Below, one piece after another: positions 1 to 8,406 of a stretch of DNA of 64,000 nt (position 1 is its first letter; each line of letters begins with the position of its first letter). The notes below the pieces were generated by a model. It was not told the origin of the DNA. It worked only from the letters and a program-made list of their open reading frames with translations, and ran no database searches. The translations under genes were made by a program, and so were the position numbers. Source of the stretch: Epilithonimonas sp042695135 (GTDB taxonomy: Bacteria; Bacteroidota; Bacteroidia; Flavobacteriales; Weeksellaceae); assembly GCF_042695135.1 (NCBI RefSeq), contig NZ_CP170547.1, positions 2,728,001-2,792,000 of the forward strand. The letters run 5' to 3'.

Positions 1-534
1 ATCGGAAAGACAGCACATTTTCGTAAAAACGGAATTGCTTTGGCGAATCATATTATGAAAAATGATTTGGAGCGACTTTCAGTTTTGATTGAATATTTTC
101 AGCCGGAAAAATTTATTATCGTTGGAGATCTGCTTCACGCCGGAAATAACTCCGATGTTGATGAATTCTGTACTTGGCAAAAGCAATATCCTGACATCAA
201 ATTCTGCTTAATCGAAGGCAATCACGACAAAATTTCGAAAACTCTGGAAAAGAAATTATGCCTGGATTCAAGATCAAATTCTTTAGAAGTTGGTAAAATT
301 TCATTCGTTCACGATTTTGATCGTTCAAATCCTAAATTTCAAATTACGGGACACATCCATCCGGGATTTGTTATTAATTCTCCTGTAAAACGAATTAAGT
401 TGCCTTGTTTTGCATTGACTTCAAAACAATTATTGTTACCTGCTTTTAGTGAATTTACAGGTCTGGACATAAAAAACATCCCTAAAAAAGGAACGTATTT
501 TGTTTTTACAGATTCTGAAATTTATGAGATTTAA
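1..534 (+). CDS. pdeM: Calcineurin-like metallophosphoesterase (PdeM-like), 5' end outside window
   Basis: The frame is open from base 1 and reads IGKTAHFRKNGIALANHIM before the first possible internal start (TTG at 40), so the true start is upstream of the window. Metallophosphoesterase motifs are visible: GDLLHAG (GDxxH), EGNHD (GNHD) and TGHIHPG (GHxH), which bind the two metal ions. The 'GKTAHFRKNGI' segment is typical of the ligase-associated DNA damage response endonuclease PdeM family, which is usually encoded next to a DEXH helicase and an ATP-dependent ligase. Those partners would lie outside the window. Its end overlaps the convergent SemiSWEET gene by 4 bases. Family call fairly sure; the exact substrate is not shown by sequence. 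Confidence 0.85.
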   Translation: MGKTAHFRKNGIALANHIMKNDLERLSVLIEYFQPEKFIIVGDLLHAGNNSDVDEFCTWQKQYPDIKFCLIEGNHDKISKTLEKKLCLDSRSNSLEVGKISFVHDFDRSNPKFQITGHIHPGFVINSPVKRIKLPCFALTSKQLLLPAFSEFTGLDIKNIPKKGTYFVFTDSEIYEI

Positions 535-791
535 TCTTTCTTTTTGAAAATTAAACAGCAGGTTAGCAAGGTCAAATTAACCAAAACTGAAAAACCGTTT
601 GATAAAATAATCGGCAATTCATCTTTCAGAATTCCGTACCAAACCCAGAGAGAAAGTCCGGAAATCAAGACCAACAACATCACTACAGAAATATCTTCTG
701 CATTTCTTTCTCTCAGAACTTTGATAAGCTGAGGCATCATAGCGATTGATGTTAAGATCCCTGCAATTATTCCTAGTAAATTTTCATCCAT
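531..791 (-). CDS. SemiSWEET-type sugar transporter (PQ-loop/MtN3)
   Basis: An 86-residue protein with three predicted membrane helices: about 6-22 (LLGIIAGILTSIAMMPQLIK), 37-54 and 62-82. It carries the proline-glutamine pair 'MMPQLIKV' in helix 1 and the 'NAEDIS' segment before helix 2. Length and pattern match bacterial SemiSWEETs, which dimerise in the inner membrane to pass small sugars. The sugar cannot be read from the sequence. It is convergent with, and overlaps by 4 bases, the phosphoesterase gene. Confidence 0.85.
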   Translation of the reverse strand: MDENLLGIIAGILTSIAMMPQLIKVLRERNAEDISVVMLLVLISGLSLWVWYGILKDELPIILSNGFSVLVNLTLLTCCLIFKKKD

Positions 792-860
792 TTTATTCGA
801 TTTAGTAATTATGAATTTCAGATTTGTTATTCATAATTAGGTTATATTTCAGATTAATAA

Positions 861-910
861 AAATCAGACAATTAATATTTGCACAATGCTAATAATCAAT
901 TGTCTGATTT
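861..910 (-). terminator. Inverted repeat downstream of cinA-like gene
   Basis: A perfect 13-bp inverted repeat (AAATCAGACAATT / AATTGTCTGATTT) around a 24-base loop lies just past the stop of the minus-strand CinA gene and is followed on that strand by a short T-rich stretch. It is a plausible terminator, but the loop is long. Confidence 0.5.
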
Positions 911-930
911 AGGTTTTATGGTTAATTTAA

Positions 931-1443
931 TCAACCTTTCATTGCCAATGCCGGAAAATTTCTTTTCACTTCGCATCGCAGGCATCCAAGTATGAATTCC
1001 ATAAAATAATGTTTGGCTGCCAGAGGATTTGTCAAAGGATGAAGATCTATCCGGTCCGAAAGGATAATATCGCCTTGATAAGAAATTGCAAAATGGGCAA
1101 AAATCTCACCTCCGGATTCAGGAACAGGTGTTGCATAGCCTGTTGTTGCTATTGCCCAATCTGTATCAAAGATTTTGGCAGCATTCAGTACCATGGTTTC
1201 TGTGATGTTTTTTGAGACACAATTTTCAGCTTCTGCTTCTTCCGGGTGTATGTCAAGATGTTTAATTTTTTCGTTTGCAGTATAAGCAGTCATTCCCCCG
1301 TTGAAAAATTTTTCAGCATCCGGCATTTCAGAAAAAGCCAATTGCAAAAACCCGGAGGTAACACTTTCTGCAATAGAAATGGTCTCGCTGCGATCAATCA
1401 GATAATGACTGATTTTGTCTAATAATACTTTTGGAAATTCCAT
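931..1443 (-). CDS. CinA C-terminal domain protein (nicotinamide-nucleotide amidase family)
   Basis: A 170-residue stand-alone CinA_C domain. It contains the family signature 'SIAESVTSGFLQ' near residue 23 (TAAESxTGG in most members), then 'FFNGGMTAYTANEK' and 'WAIATTGYATP'. The family deamidates nicotinamide mononucleotide (PncC) in NAD recycling. The usual second glycine of the signature is replaced (TSG for TGG), so activity is inferred and not certain. It lacks the N-terminal MoCF-like domain of full-length CinA. Confidence 0.8.
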   Translation of the reverse strand: MEFPKVLLDKISHYLIDRSETISIAESVTSGFLQLAFSEMPDAEKFFNGGMTAYTANEKIKHLDIHPEEAEAENCVSKNITETMVLNAAKIFDTDWAIATTGYATPVPESGGEIFAHFAISYQGDIILSDRIDLHPLTNPLAAKHYFMEFILGCLRCEVKRNFPALAMKG

Positions 1444-1535
1444 AGCTTGATATATTTTGTGGTTGATTTTTCGGGGATGATGAAATGATAATTTACACTA
1501 AACAAATCTTCTGCCACATTATCATTATAAAAAAA

Positions 1536-1561
1536 TAAGCTCCAAATTAATTTGGAGCTTA
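1536..1561 (-). terminator. Terminator of the cold-shock operon
   Basis: A perfect 26-base palindrome with 13-bp arms (TAAGCTCCAAATT and its complement), followed on the minus strand by a run of seven T. It lies 30 bases past the stop of the cold-shock gene at 1591-1785. Confidence 0.85.
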
Positions 1562-1590
1562 TCATTTTCAATGGAAAAAACTTTTTATGC

Positions 1591-1785
1591 TTACGCAAGT
1601 TTTACATTAACTGCGTTTAATCCTTTTTGTCCTTTTTGTACTTCAAAAGTTACTTTGTCATTCTCACGAATGTTTCTGCTAACTAAACCTGATGAGTGTA
1701 CAAAGATGTCGTCTCCTCCAGCTGATGGAGAAATGAATCCGAAACCTTTTGTTTCGTTGAAAAATTTTACTGTGCCTTCTTGCAT
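1591..1785 (-). CDS. cspA: Cold-shock protein CspA family
   Basis: A 64-residue single cold-shock domain with both RNA-binding motifs: KGFGFI (RNP1, near residue 13) and DIFVHSSG (RNP2, near 26). It is a single-strand RNA chaperone of the CspA type and normal length for the family. It lies 35 bases downstream of a second cold-shock-domain gene on the same strand, so the two are probably co-transcribed, ending at the palindromic terminator at 1536-1561. Confidence 0.95.
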   Translation of the reverse strand: MQEGTVKFFNETKGFGFISPSAGGDDIFVHSSGLVSRNIRENDKVTFEVQKGQKGLNAVNVKLA

Positions 1786-1820
1786 TGTAATGGTATTAAA
1801 AAATTGTTGTTATAAATTAT

Positions 1821-2243
1821 CTATTTGATAAGTTGAATGTTGATTGCAGAGTAACCTTTTGGTGATCTTTCTTTTTCGAAAGACACTTTGTTTCCTTTTT
1901 TCACCAGATGCACACAATTGTTGCTATGGAAGAAAACATTTTCTTTGTTATTATCCTCTGTTATAAATCCGTAACCTTTTTCACTGAAGAAAGTTACGAT
2001 TCCTGTTTTTACAGTTTCTTCTGCTTCTATAGGAGCGGCTCCTAACTGGATATCATCCAGATTAACTTCCAATCTGTCTTCAGGAGGTGTAGAAGTCAAT
2101 CTTCCGTACGAATCTACATACATAAATTCTATTTCCTTTCCTTTGTCATTGTTGGTTTTGCGCTCTTCACGACGAAGATTTTTTTCTTTCTGTTTTGCGA
2201 TTTTTTTCTTGAAATTTTCTTTTTTGGAGAAAGAATCTGCCAT
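1821..2243 (-). CDS. Basic N-terminal tail plus cold-shock domain protein
   Basis: A 140-residue protein. Residues 1-40 are very basic and probably disordered (KKENFKKKIAKQKEKNLRRE). Residues about 75-140 form a cold-shock domain with KGYGFITED (RNP1) and NVFFHSNNC (RNP2). This architecture is common in Flavobacteriia. It presumably binds RNA like the smaller partner downstream. It is the first gene of a two-gene cold-shock unit. Confidence 0.9.
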   Translation of the reverse strand: MADSFSKKENFKKKIAKQKEKNLRREERKTNNDKGKEIEFMYVDSYGRLTSTPPEDRLEVNLDDIQLGAAPIEAEETVKTGIVTFFSEKGYGFITEDNNKENVFFHSNNCVHLVKKGNKVSFEKERSPKGYSAINIQLIK

Positions 2244-2500
2244 AAATTATTTTAGTATTATATTAATATTTGTTTTGGTGTAATAAATAACTCTTTTTCC
2301 ACGAGAGCTATCCTAATAATTTAATAATAGAGGTCAGCAAAATATTTTAATCTGATAATTAAAATTTAAAATTTGGTACTGTAAGCGAAAACTGGGAGAG
2401 AAAAATTGGAATTCTAAACTGTGACAGAAAAAGCAAGGCAGACACCTCTTTTTGTAAATTATAATACAAATATACAACATTAATATGAAACAATCACCAT
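2244..2500 (-). promoter_or_regulatory. Promoter and long 5' leader of the cold-shock operon
   Basis: On the minus strand a TATATTTG box at 2474-2467 matches the Bacteroidota -7 consensus TANNTTTG. Transcription from it would give a leader of about 215 bases before the ATG at 2243. Long leaders are common on cold-shock mRNAs. No other gene is seen in 2244-2560. Confidence 0.5.
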
Positions 2501-2560
2501 TTTAATTAATTGATTTTCAAATTAATATTATTTTTAAATATCATTGAATATTTATTAAGC

Positions 2561-2592
2561 AAAAAAATACCTCAAAGCAATAGCATTGAGGT
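2561..2592 (-). terminator. Terminator of acyl-CoA dehydrogenase gene
   Basis: The inverted repeat ACCTCAA / TTGAGGT is followed on the minus strand by seven T (A-run at 2561-2567). It lies 30 bases past the stop of the dehydrogenase gene. Confidence 0.8.
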
Positions 2593-2621
2593 TCTTATAT
2601 TTTAAATTCTGAATTTATTGA

Positions 2622-4133
2622 TTATGCAAAAGTCATCCAATCACTTTTTTCGCCGATATCACACAAAGGTGCAATATCTTTGTGATGATGAAGTGATGCT
2701 AGAAGCATGACAATCTCCTGTCTTACTATTTCTATAGAATTATCGGTTAATTGCTGGCTAAAGCCTTCATTATTAAGATCTAATAAATCATTAACTGTTA
2801 CTACACGGGCAATTATTTTTCCAAGATCGATCATTCTTCTCTGAGAAATTGGACTATTTATAACAAAATCTAATTCTTTGGAATATAGTTTCGCTGCATT
2901 TTTTGTGATCTCATTAATTGAAAGATAATCGGCAACATTCTCTGTTTTTTTCTTTTTCATATCTTTCAGAATACCTTCCGATATCTGTGTATAGAGCATC
3001 TCGTTAGAACCTTCAAAGATCTGAAACGGACGGCTGTCCATAATTCCTCTTCCGCCGATATGACTCAATCTATATCCTTTTCCACCCGATAGCTGAACCA
3101 GCATCTGAGCAGATTCCTGCATCATATCGGTTACTAAAGCTTTCATACTGTTGGCGTGAACACCGCTTCCAGAAACGTCGTGATCTATTCCACTTACTTT
3201 GCAACTCTTAGCACACATGGCTGAACAAAGTGTAAAGAATGACTGCATCTTAGCCAACTGAAACTGAACCTGATCCAAAGAAAAAAGGTTAGAATTTCCG
3301 ACGATTCTTTCTTTGCAATGCGTTGTAGCCTCGTCCATCATTCTTTTCAGAAATCCCATTCCCATCCCTGGAAACTGGAATCTGCTTCTATGAAGAACAT
3401 CCAGCATCAGTTTGAGACCTGTAGATTCCGGAATCAATTTATTTTCCTGAGGAACTTTGATATCAACTTTATTAAGACCATACGGGATCATATATAATCC
3501 TGCATTGTCATAATACTCAAGAACTTCTATATTTTGTTCAGGTTTATGCGTGTCTGCGATGAAGAAATCTACGTCTCTTCCAAGATTTCCATCAGCATTA
3601 ATATTTCTTGAAGTAATCAGCCAGTAATTAGCTAATCCTGTAAGACCTTGCCAGTGCTTTGTACCTTTTACGTGGTAGGAATCCCCTAACAATTCGTTTT
3701 GAGTTCTCATATTAAGCGCATCACTTCCATAGTCAGGCTCAGTAATCATAAGACCACCCATTGCGCCATAATCCAGAAAATGCTTGAAAATATCTCCTTT
3801 AATTAATTCATTTCCATATTTGGACAAAGGCTCTAAAAAAAGAGCAATGTTGATCCCAAATGTTAAAGACAAGGGCAAAGATTCGTAAGAAGCAGCAGAT
3901 AAAAGTCCAAGACATTCTTTAACTTTCACGCCTCTACCACCATATTCTTTCGGAATAGCCACAGAGAGTGGTTTCAAATTAAATATCTCTTTCCAAACAT
4001 TGGGCGGCAAACCTCGGGAAAGGCTTAGCTGATCTATATTTTCTTTTTGAAAAAGAGTTGAAATTGAAGTTTTGAAACGGTTAAGAAATTCTGTATAAGA
4101 ATCTGTAGGTAAATCTAATGCTAGTGCATTCAT
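2622..4133 (-). CDS. Acyl-CoA dehydrogenase family protein
   Basis: A 503-residue flavoprotein-type acyl-CoA dehydrogenase. The N-terminal helical domain is followed by the beta-domain motif 'MITEPDYGSDALNMRT' (near residue 135) and the C-terminal helical motif 'GGKGYRLSHIGGRGIMDS' with 'QIFEGSNEMLYTQ'. The last is the FAD-contacting FEGTNE-like segment. Family members oxidise acyl-CoA or related thioesters to the 2,3-enoyl form. It is longer than the usual 380-residue enzymes, with about 100 extra C-terminal residues. It appears monocistronic, between terminators at 2561-2592 and 4321-4353. Confidence 0.88.
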   Translation of the reverse strand: MNALALDLPTDSYTEFLNRFKTSISTLFQKENIDQLSLSRGLPPNVWKEIFNLKPLSVAIPKEYGGRGVKVKECLGLLSAASYESLPLSLTFGINIALFLEPLSKYGNELIKGDIFKHFLDYGAMGGLMITEPDYGSDALNMRTQNELLGDSYHVKGTKHWQGLTGLANYWLITSRNINADGNLGRDVDFFIADTHKPEQNIEVLEYYDNAGLYMIPYGLNKVDIKVPQENKLIPESTGLKLMLDVLHRSRFQFPGMGMGFLKRMMDEATTHCKERIVGNSNLFSLDQVQFQLAKMQSFFTLCSAMCAKSCKVSGIDHDVSGSGVHANSMKALVTDMMQESAQMLVQLSGGKGYRLSHIGGRGIMDSRPFQIFEGSNEMLYTQISEGILKDMKKKKTENVADYLSINEITKNAAKLYSKELDFVINSPISQRRMIDLGKIIARVVTVNDLLDLNNEGFSQQLTDNSIEIVRQEIVMLLASLHHHKDIAPLCDIGEKSDWMTFA

Positions 4134-4320
4134 ATAATTTGAGATAAAGCGCTGTTAGCCATTATTGACAGCAAAAAAATAGTATGAAGTAAATGGCGGC
4201 TGAATTAATAGCTTAATATCAGCAACTTCAAAATTATAAATAATAAAACAAAGGTAAGATAATTAATTGGTTCACACTATTTTGGTAAACTTATGTTAAT
4301 TGTATTTTTTTAATTAATAT

Positions 4321-4353
4321 AAAATAAGACCGTTAGAATCACGGTCTTATTTT
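4321..4353 (-). terminator. Terminator between catalase and acyl-CoA dehydrogenase genes
   Basis: A 13-bp inverted repeat (AAAATAAGACCGT / ACGGTCTTATTTT) with a 7-base loop. It is A/T-flanked on both sides and lies past the catalase stop on the minus strand. Confidence 0.85.
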
Positions 4354-4420
4354 ATAAAGCAACGTTATTTCCAAGAAATAATATGCTTCAAATAATCTGA
4401 TCTTGTATGATTTTGATCTG

Positions 4421-6562
4421 TTATGCCGGATTATTTCTCTCCATTTCCAATTCCCAAACACGGTGGCTTGCTACAGCCTTGATGAATGAATCATCAGAAT
4501 TTTTATTTTCTGAAGTGACTATTGCAGGATCCTCGTGTTTTTTACTTCCAACATTGCTCGCTTTTAGAATCTCATCTGTTTCTCTACCAAAATAGATCGC
4601 CTTACAATGTTTATAGGCTTCATTCACAAAAAGGATTGTTCCCGGCTTGTTTTCTGAGTTAAGCAAATTGTCAGAAGATTTTTTACCACTTGCAAGATAT
4701 AATGCATCAAAGCAGACACTTGCAGTGCTTGTAAGAGAATGTTTAGGTGTAAAGCTCGAACCGTCATCTGCTGTTACAGGAGCAAGACTTCCCGCAATAA
4801 TCTGTACAACGGCACCTCTTTTTTCTAATTTGTTTTTTAATGCATTAACATCAGCAGCATTCACGCCGTCTTCCATAATAAAACCTATTACCCGGCTTTC
4901 TATGGTGTCTTTGACTGTATTTTTCATACTCAGAGCATCTGAACTTTTTGTAGCAGGTTCTCTCTCCGGACTCTGAAGCGTTTTTGGATCAGCGTCTGCA
5001 GGAATACTTCCGTTTGGCTGTTTCAGTTTTGTAACATCCACACCAACTTTTTTAGCGACTAATGCTGCAAGATCTTTATTAATGAAAGCCAATTGTCCAA
5101 CAACTCTTTCACGGATTGCAGGAATTGTTACTTTCGACAATTCAAAAATCAATGCATTCTGAAGGTGTTTCTGTTCCGGCGCAGACTGGCTGTTGTAAAA
5201 TAATTTTGCCTGAGAATAGTGATCCACAAAACTTTGGCTTCTTGCGCGGATCTTTTTCCCATCAATTCTTTCTTCTTGTGAAGTAAAACCGCCATCTTTC
5301 ATCATAGCCTGGAAAGGACAGCCTCCGCCCATTGTATTGGGTTCATAGCTAACTTTTCCTTTTACAATCTGCTGGCGCATATGACCATCTCTCTGGTTAT
5401 TATGAACTGTGTTGATTGATCTGTTAATAGGGATTTCGTGGAAGTTCGGTGATCCTAATCGTGATAACTGCGTATCTGTATATGAAAATAATCTTCCTTG
5501 TAATAACGGATCATTGCTAAAATCTATTCCTGGAACGAGATGCCCTGGATGAAATGCGATCTGCTCGGTTTCTGCAAAGAAATTATCCGGATTTCTATTA
5601 AGAGTCAAAGTTCCTACCAATTCCACAGGAACTTCTTCTTCCGGAACCAATTTAGTTGGATCCAGCAAATCGAAATCAAATTTGTGTTCATCTTCTTCAG
5701 GAATGATCTGCACACCGAAATCCCATTCCGGGAAAGCACCATTTTCAATCGCTTCCCACAGATCTCTTCTATGGAAATCAGAATCTTTACCTGATATTTT
5801 AGTCGCCTCATCCCAGGCAACGGAATGAACGCCTAATTTCGGTTTGAAGTGAAATTTAACAAAATGTACTTTACCTTCATCATTAATAAATTTAAAAGTG
5901 TGAACACCAAATCCTTCCATCATCCGGTAACTTCTCGGGATTGCTCTGTCGCTCATGGCCCACATAATCATATGCATACTTTCCGGCATCAACGAAATGA
6001 AATCCCAAAAAGTATCGTGAGCAGATGCAGCCTGCGGAATTTGATTATCCGGCTCAGGTTTCACCGCATGAATCAGATCAGGGAACTTAATAGCGTCCTG
6101 AATAAAAAACACAGGAATATTATTCCCCACAAGGTCGTAATTTCCTTCATCTGTATAAAATTTAATTGCAAAACCTCTTACATCTCTTGCAAGGTCTGTA
6201 CTTCCCGCACTTCCTGCAACGGTAGAAAAACGCACAAAAACTGGCGTTTCTTTACCTTCTTCTGCTAAGAAATTGGCTTTGGTATATTTTGCGAGGCTTT
6301 TATTGATTTTGAAAGTCCCGTGAGCACCAGATCCTCTTGCGTGCACAATTCTTTCAGGGATTCTTTCGTGATCAAAATGAGTGATTTTTTCACGTAGAAT
6401 AAAATCCTCCAGCAGACTCGGACCTCTTTCTCCCGACTTCAAAGAGTCCTGGTTGTTGTTAATTTTCAGACCTTGATTGGTTGTAAGTGCCTCGCCGGAA
6501 TTATCCGTTGTGTGATCTTTCAGCTGCTCCAATTTGTCGTCCGACAGTTCGTCCTTTTTCAT
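4421..6562 (-). CDS. katE: Large-subunit monofunctional catalase (HPII/KatE type)
   Basis: A 713-residue clade 2 heme catalase that breaks down hydrogen peroxide. The distal histidine lies in 'ERIVHARGSGAHGTF' (about residue 74), the distal asparagine region is 'VGNNIPVFFIQDAIKFPD', and the heme-ligand tyrosine is in 'RLFSYTDTQLSRLG'. A C-terminal flavodoxin/DJ-1-like domain (about 565-713, beginning 'SRVIGFIMEDGVN') marks the large-subunit type. It is divergent from a ferritin-like DUF892 gene 145 bases away, which suggests joint stress control. Confidence 0.95.
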   Translation of the reverse strand: MKKDELSDDKLEQLKDHTTDNSGEALTTNQGLKINNNQDSLKSGERGPSLLEDFILREKITHFDHERIPERIVHARGSGAHGTFKINKSLAKYTKANFLAEEGKETPVFVRFSTVAGSAGSTDLARDVRGFAIKFYTDEGNYDLVGNNIPVFFIQDAIKFPDLIHAVKPEPDNQIPQAASAHDTFWDFISLMPESMHMIMWAMSDRAIPRSYRMMEGFGVHTFKFINDEGKVHFVKFHFKPKLGVHSVAWDEATKISGKDSDFHRRDLWEAIENGAFPEWDFGVQIIPEEDEHKFDFDLLDPTKLVPEEEVPVELVGTLTLNRNPDNFFAETEQIAFHPGHLVPGIDFSNDPLLQGRLFSYTDTQLSRLGSPNFHEIPINRSINTVHNNQRDGHMRQQIVKGKVSYEPNTMGGGCPFQAMMKDGGFTSQEERIDGKKIRARSQSFVDHYSQAKLFYNSQSAPEQKHLQNALIFELSKVTIPAIRERVVGQLAFINKDLAALVAKKVGVDVTKLKQPNGSIPADADPKTLQSPEREPATKSSDALSMKNTVKDTIESRVIGFIMEDGVNAADVNALKNKLEKRGAVVQIIAGSLAPVTADDGSSFTPKHSLTSTASVCFDALYLASGKKSSDNLLNSENKPGTILFVNEAYKHCKAIYFGRETDEILKASNVGSKKHEDPAIVTSENKNSDDSFIKAVASHRVWELEMERNNPA

Positions 6563-6707
6563 AATATTTTTATTTAGTTATTTGTTGAAGCCAGTCAAAA
6601 AGCAAGCCACAGAAATTCATTAAAATGTTAAAATTCAAATATTTAAAAAATATAATCTTGGCACATAAGTTGGAAGAGCATTCTCAACCAAACAAAAAAT
6701 AATTATT

Positions 6708-7298
6708 ATGACGACAAAAACACAACCTGCAGCCAAGACTGCAACGAAAGGTAAAACTGCTGCTAAAACTACAGCAACTGCAGCAACAAAAAAAACACCG
6801 GCAAAAAAAGATGCGGCAAAAGAACTGAAAGATCTTTTTGAAGATAGTCTGAAAGACATCTATTGGGCAGAAAAAGCACTTGTAAAAGCGCTTCCGAAAA
6901 TGCATAAAAATGCAACAGATGAAAAACTGAAAACTGCTATCAGCGACCACCTTGAACAGACAAAAAATCATGTGACAAGATTAGAAGATTGCTTTGCAGC
7001 ATTGGGCAAAAAAGCTCAGGCAAAAAAATGTGATGCAATGCAGGGCATTCTGGACGAAGGAGACAGTATCGTGGAAGAAACAGAGCCGGGAACTGTGAGA
7101 GATGCAGGCATCATCGCTGCTTCTCAAAAAGTTGAACATTACGAAATTACCACTTACGGTACTTTGGCAGCCTGGGCAAAAGTTCTGAAAGAAGACAAAT
7201 GTCTCGAAAACCTTTTGGCCACGCTCGAAGAAGAGAAGAAATGTGACGAATTACTCACCGGTATTGCAGACACAAATCTTAATTCCAAAGCACTTTAA
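6708..7298 (+). CDS. Ferritin-like DUF892 (YciE/YciF) protein with Ala/Lys/Thr-rich tail
   Basis: A 196-residue protein. Residues 1-36 are low-complexity Thr/Ala/Lys (histone-tail-like). Residues about 38-190 form the four-helix DUF892 domain ('LKDLFEDSLKDIYWAEKALVKALPKM', with later helices containing 'EHYEITTYGTLAAWA'). The family is linked to stress responses and is structurally ferritin-like; its function is not settled. The basic tail could bind DNA (inference). The start is the ATG at 6708, 145 bases from the divergent catalase start. Confidence 0.85.
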   Translation: MTTKTQPAAKTATKGKTAAKTTATAATKKTPAKKDAAKELKDLFEDSLKDIYWAEKALVKALPKMHKNATDEKLKTAISDHLEQTKNHVTRLEDCFAALGKKAQAKKCDAMQGILDEGDSIVEETEPGTVRDAGIIAASQKVEHYEITTYGTLAAWAKVLKEDKCLENLLATLEEEKKCDELLTGIADTNLNSKAL

Positions 7299-7305
7299 GA
7301 TCAAC

Positions 7306-7346
7306 AAAAACAAATTCCGGTTAGACAGCCGGAATTTGTTTTTTTT
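7306..7346 (+). terminator. Terminator after DUF892 gene
   Basis: The inverted repeat AAACAAATTCCGG / CCGGAATTTGTTT with a short loop and a run of T on the plus strand, 8 bases after the stop. Confidence 0.88.
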
Positions 7347-7359
7347 AAACACTTTTATC

Positions 7360-7764
7360 ATGGAAAATAAAAAAAATCTCTTTGATAGATTTGCCGACTG
7401 GGGCGTTTGCTTCACCGGAAGTGCCAGTGCATTTATCGGCGCAAGTTTACTGATTATTATCTGGGGAATTTGCGGACCAATTTTTAAATATTCCGAAGAC
7501 TGGCAAATGGTTATCAATACTGGCACAACAATCATTACCTTCCTGATGGTATTTCTGATTCAAAAAGCGCAGAATAAGGATTCTAAAGCAATCCAGATAA
7601 AGCTGAACGAATTACTCGCCGCTCAGGAAAATGCAAACAATAAAATCATTGACATCGAAGACCTAACAGAAGAGGAGCTGGATAAACTTCATGTCTATTA
7701 TGAAAAATTCGCTGAAACCAACAAAAAGAAAACCAGCATAGATAATGGTAACAAACAAAAATAA
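7360..7764 (+). CDS. Low-affinity iron permease family membrane protein
   Basis: A 134-residue protein starting at the ATG at 7360; the same frame is open further upstream but runs back through the terminator and the previous gene. Two predicted helices (about 19-41 'ASAFIGASLLIIIWGICGPI' and 53-70 'TIITFLMVFLIQ') are followed by 'KAQNKDSKAIQIKLNELL' and an acidic C-terminus. This is the pattern of PF04120, named for a yeast low-affinity iron permease; transport by the bacterial members is not proven. Its last 20 bases overlap the next gene, so the two are translationally coupled. Confidence 0.8.
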   Translation: MENKKNLFDRFADWGVCFTGSASAFIGASLLIIIWGICGPIFKYSEDWQMVINTGTTIITFLMVFLIQKAQNKDSKAIQIKLNELLAAQENANNKIIDIEDLTEEELDKLHVYYEKFAETNKKKTSIDNGNKQK

Positions 7765-8404
7765 TTTCTTCTACAGAAACGGTCTCAGCATTACCGTGAC
7801 AAGTTTATTTTTATTATTCCTGAGTTTTCAATTCATAACTGGCTGGCATGTGAAAAATGACGAATTAGCTGAAGCCCACTTACCACAATTAAGCTTACCG
7901 GAATATTTCTCAAGCCCTCATTTTATGCAGGCAACTTTCGAAAACTGGGAAAGCGAATTTCTTCAGATGGGAATGTATGTTCTGTTTACTGTATCATTGA
8001 GGCAAAGAGGTTCCGCCGAATCTAAGTCACTTACTGAAAAAGAAGAAGTTGACAAAAAACCGGTTGCTCACAAAAATGCACCTTGGCCTGTGAAAAAAGG
8101 CGGAATTATTCTCGCTGTTTACCAGCATTCGCTTTCGATTGCATTCGGGATTTTATTTTTATTAAGCTTTATATTTCATTTCATCGGAAGCTTTAATAGC
8201 TATAATGAAGAGCAAGTCGAAAAACATTTGCAGACTCTGAAATGGAATGAATATTTTCTGAATTCTCAGTTCTGGTTTGAATCTTTTCAGAATTGGCAGA
8301 GTGAGTTTCTTGCCGTTGCATCCATCGTTATATTGTCAATTTGGTTGAGAGAAAAAGGATCTCCTCAATCTAAACCAGTTGATGCAGCTTATGATGAAAA
8401 TTAA
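7745..8404 (+). CDS. Membrane protein with internal duplication (resembles DUF6766)
   Basis: A 219-residue protein made of two similar halves. Each half has a membrane helix, an 'E..H' segment, a 'YF.S..F....FENW.SEF' type motif, a second helix and 'LR..GS..SK'. First half: 'ATFENWESEFLQMG' and 'SLRQRGSAESK'. Second half: 'ESFQNWQSEFLAVA' and 'WLREKGSPQSK'. Four membrane helices are expected in total. Function unknown. It overlaps the iron-permease-family gene by 20 bases. The domain name is from memory of the family and should be confirmed. Confidence 0.75.
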   Translation: MVTNKNNFFYRNGLSITVTSLFLLFLSFQFITGWHVKNDELAEAHLPQLSLPEYFSSPHFMQATFENWESEFLQMGMYVLFTVSLRQRGSAESKSLTEKEEVDKKPVAHKNAPWPVKKGGIILAVYQHSLSIAFGILFLLSFIFHFIGSFNSYNEEQVEKHLQTLKWNEYFLNSQFWFESFQNWQSEFLAVASIVILSIWLREKGSPQSKPVDAAYDEN

Positions 8405-8406
8405 TA

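Noticed and set aside
6635..6971. Two Cys/Phe- or Val-rich frames on the minus strand
   Set aside because: Antisense to the Ala/Lys/Thr-rich tail of the DUF892 gene; composition is explained by that repeat-like coding sequence.
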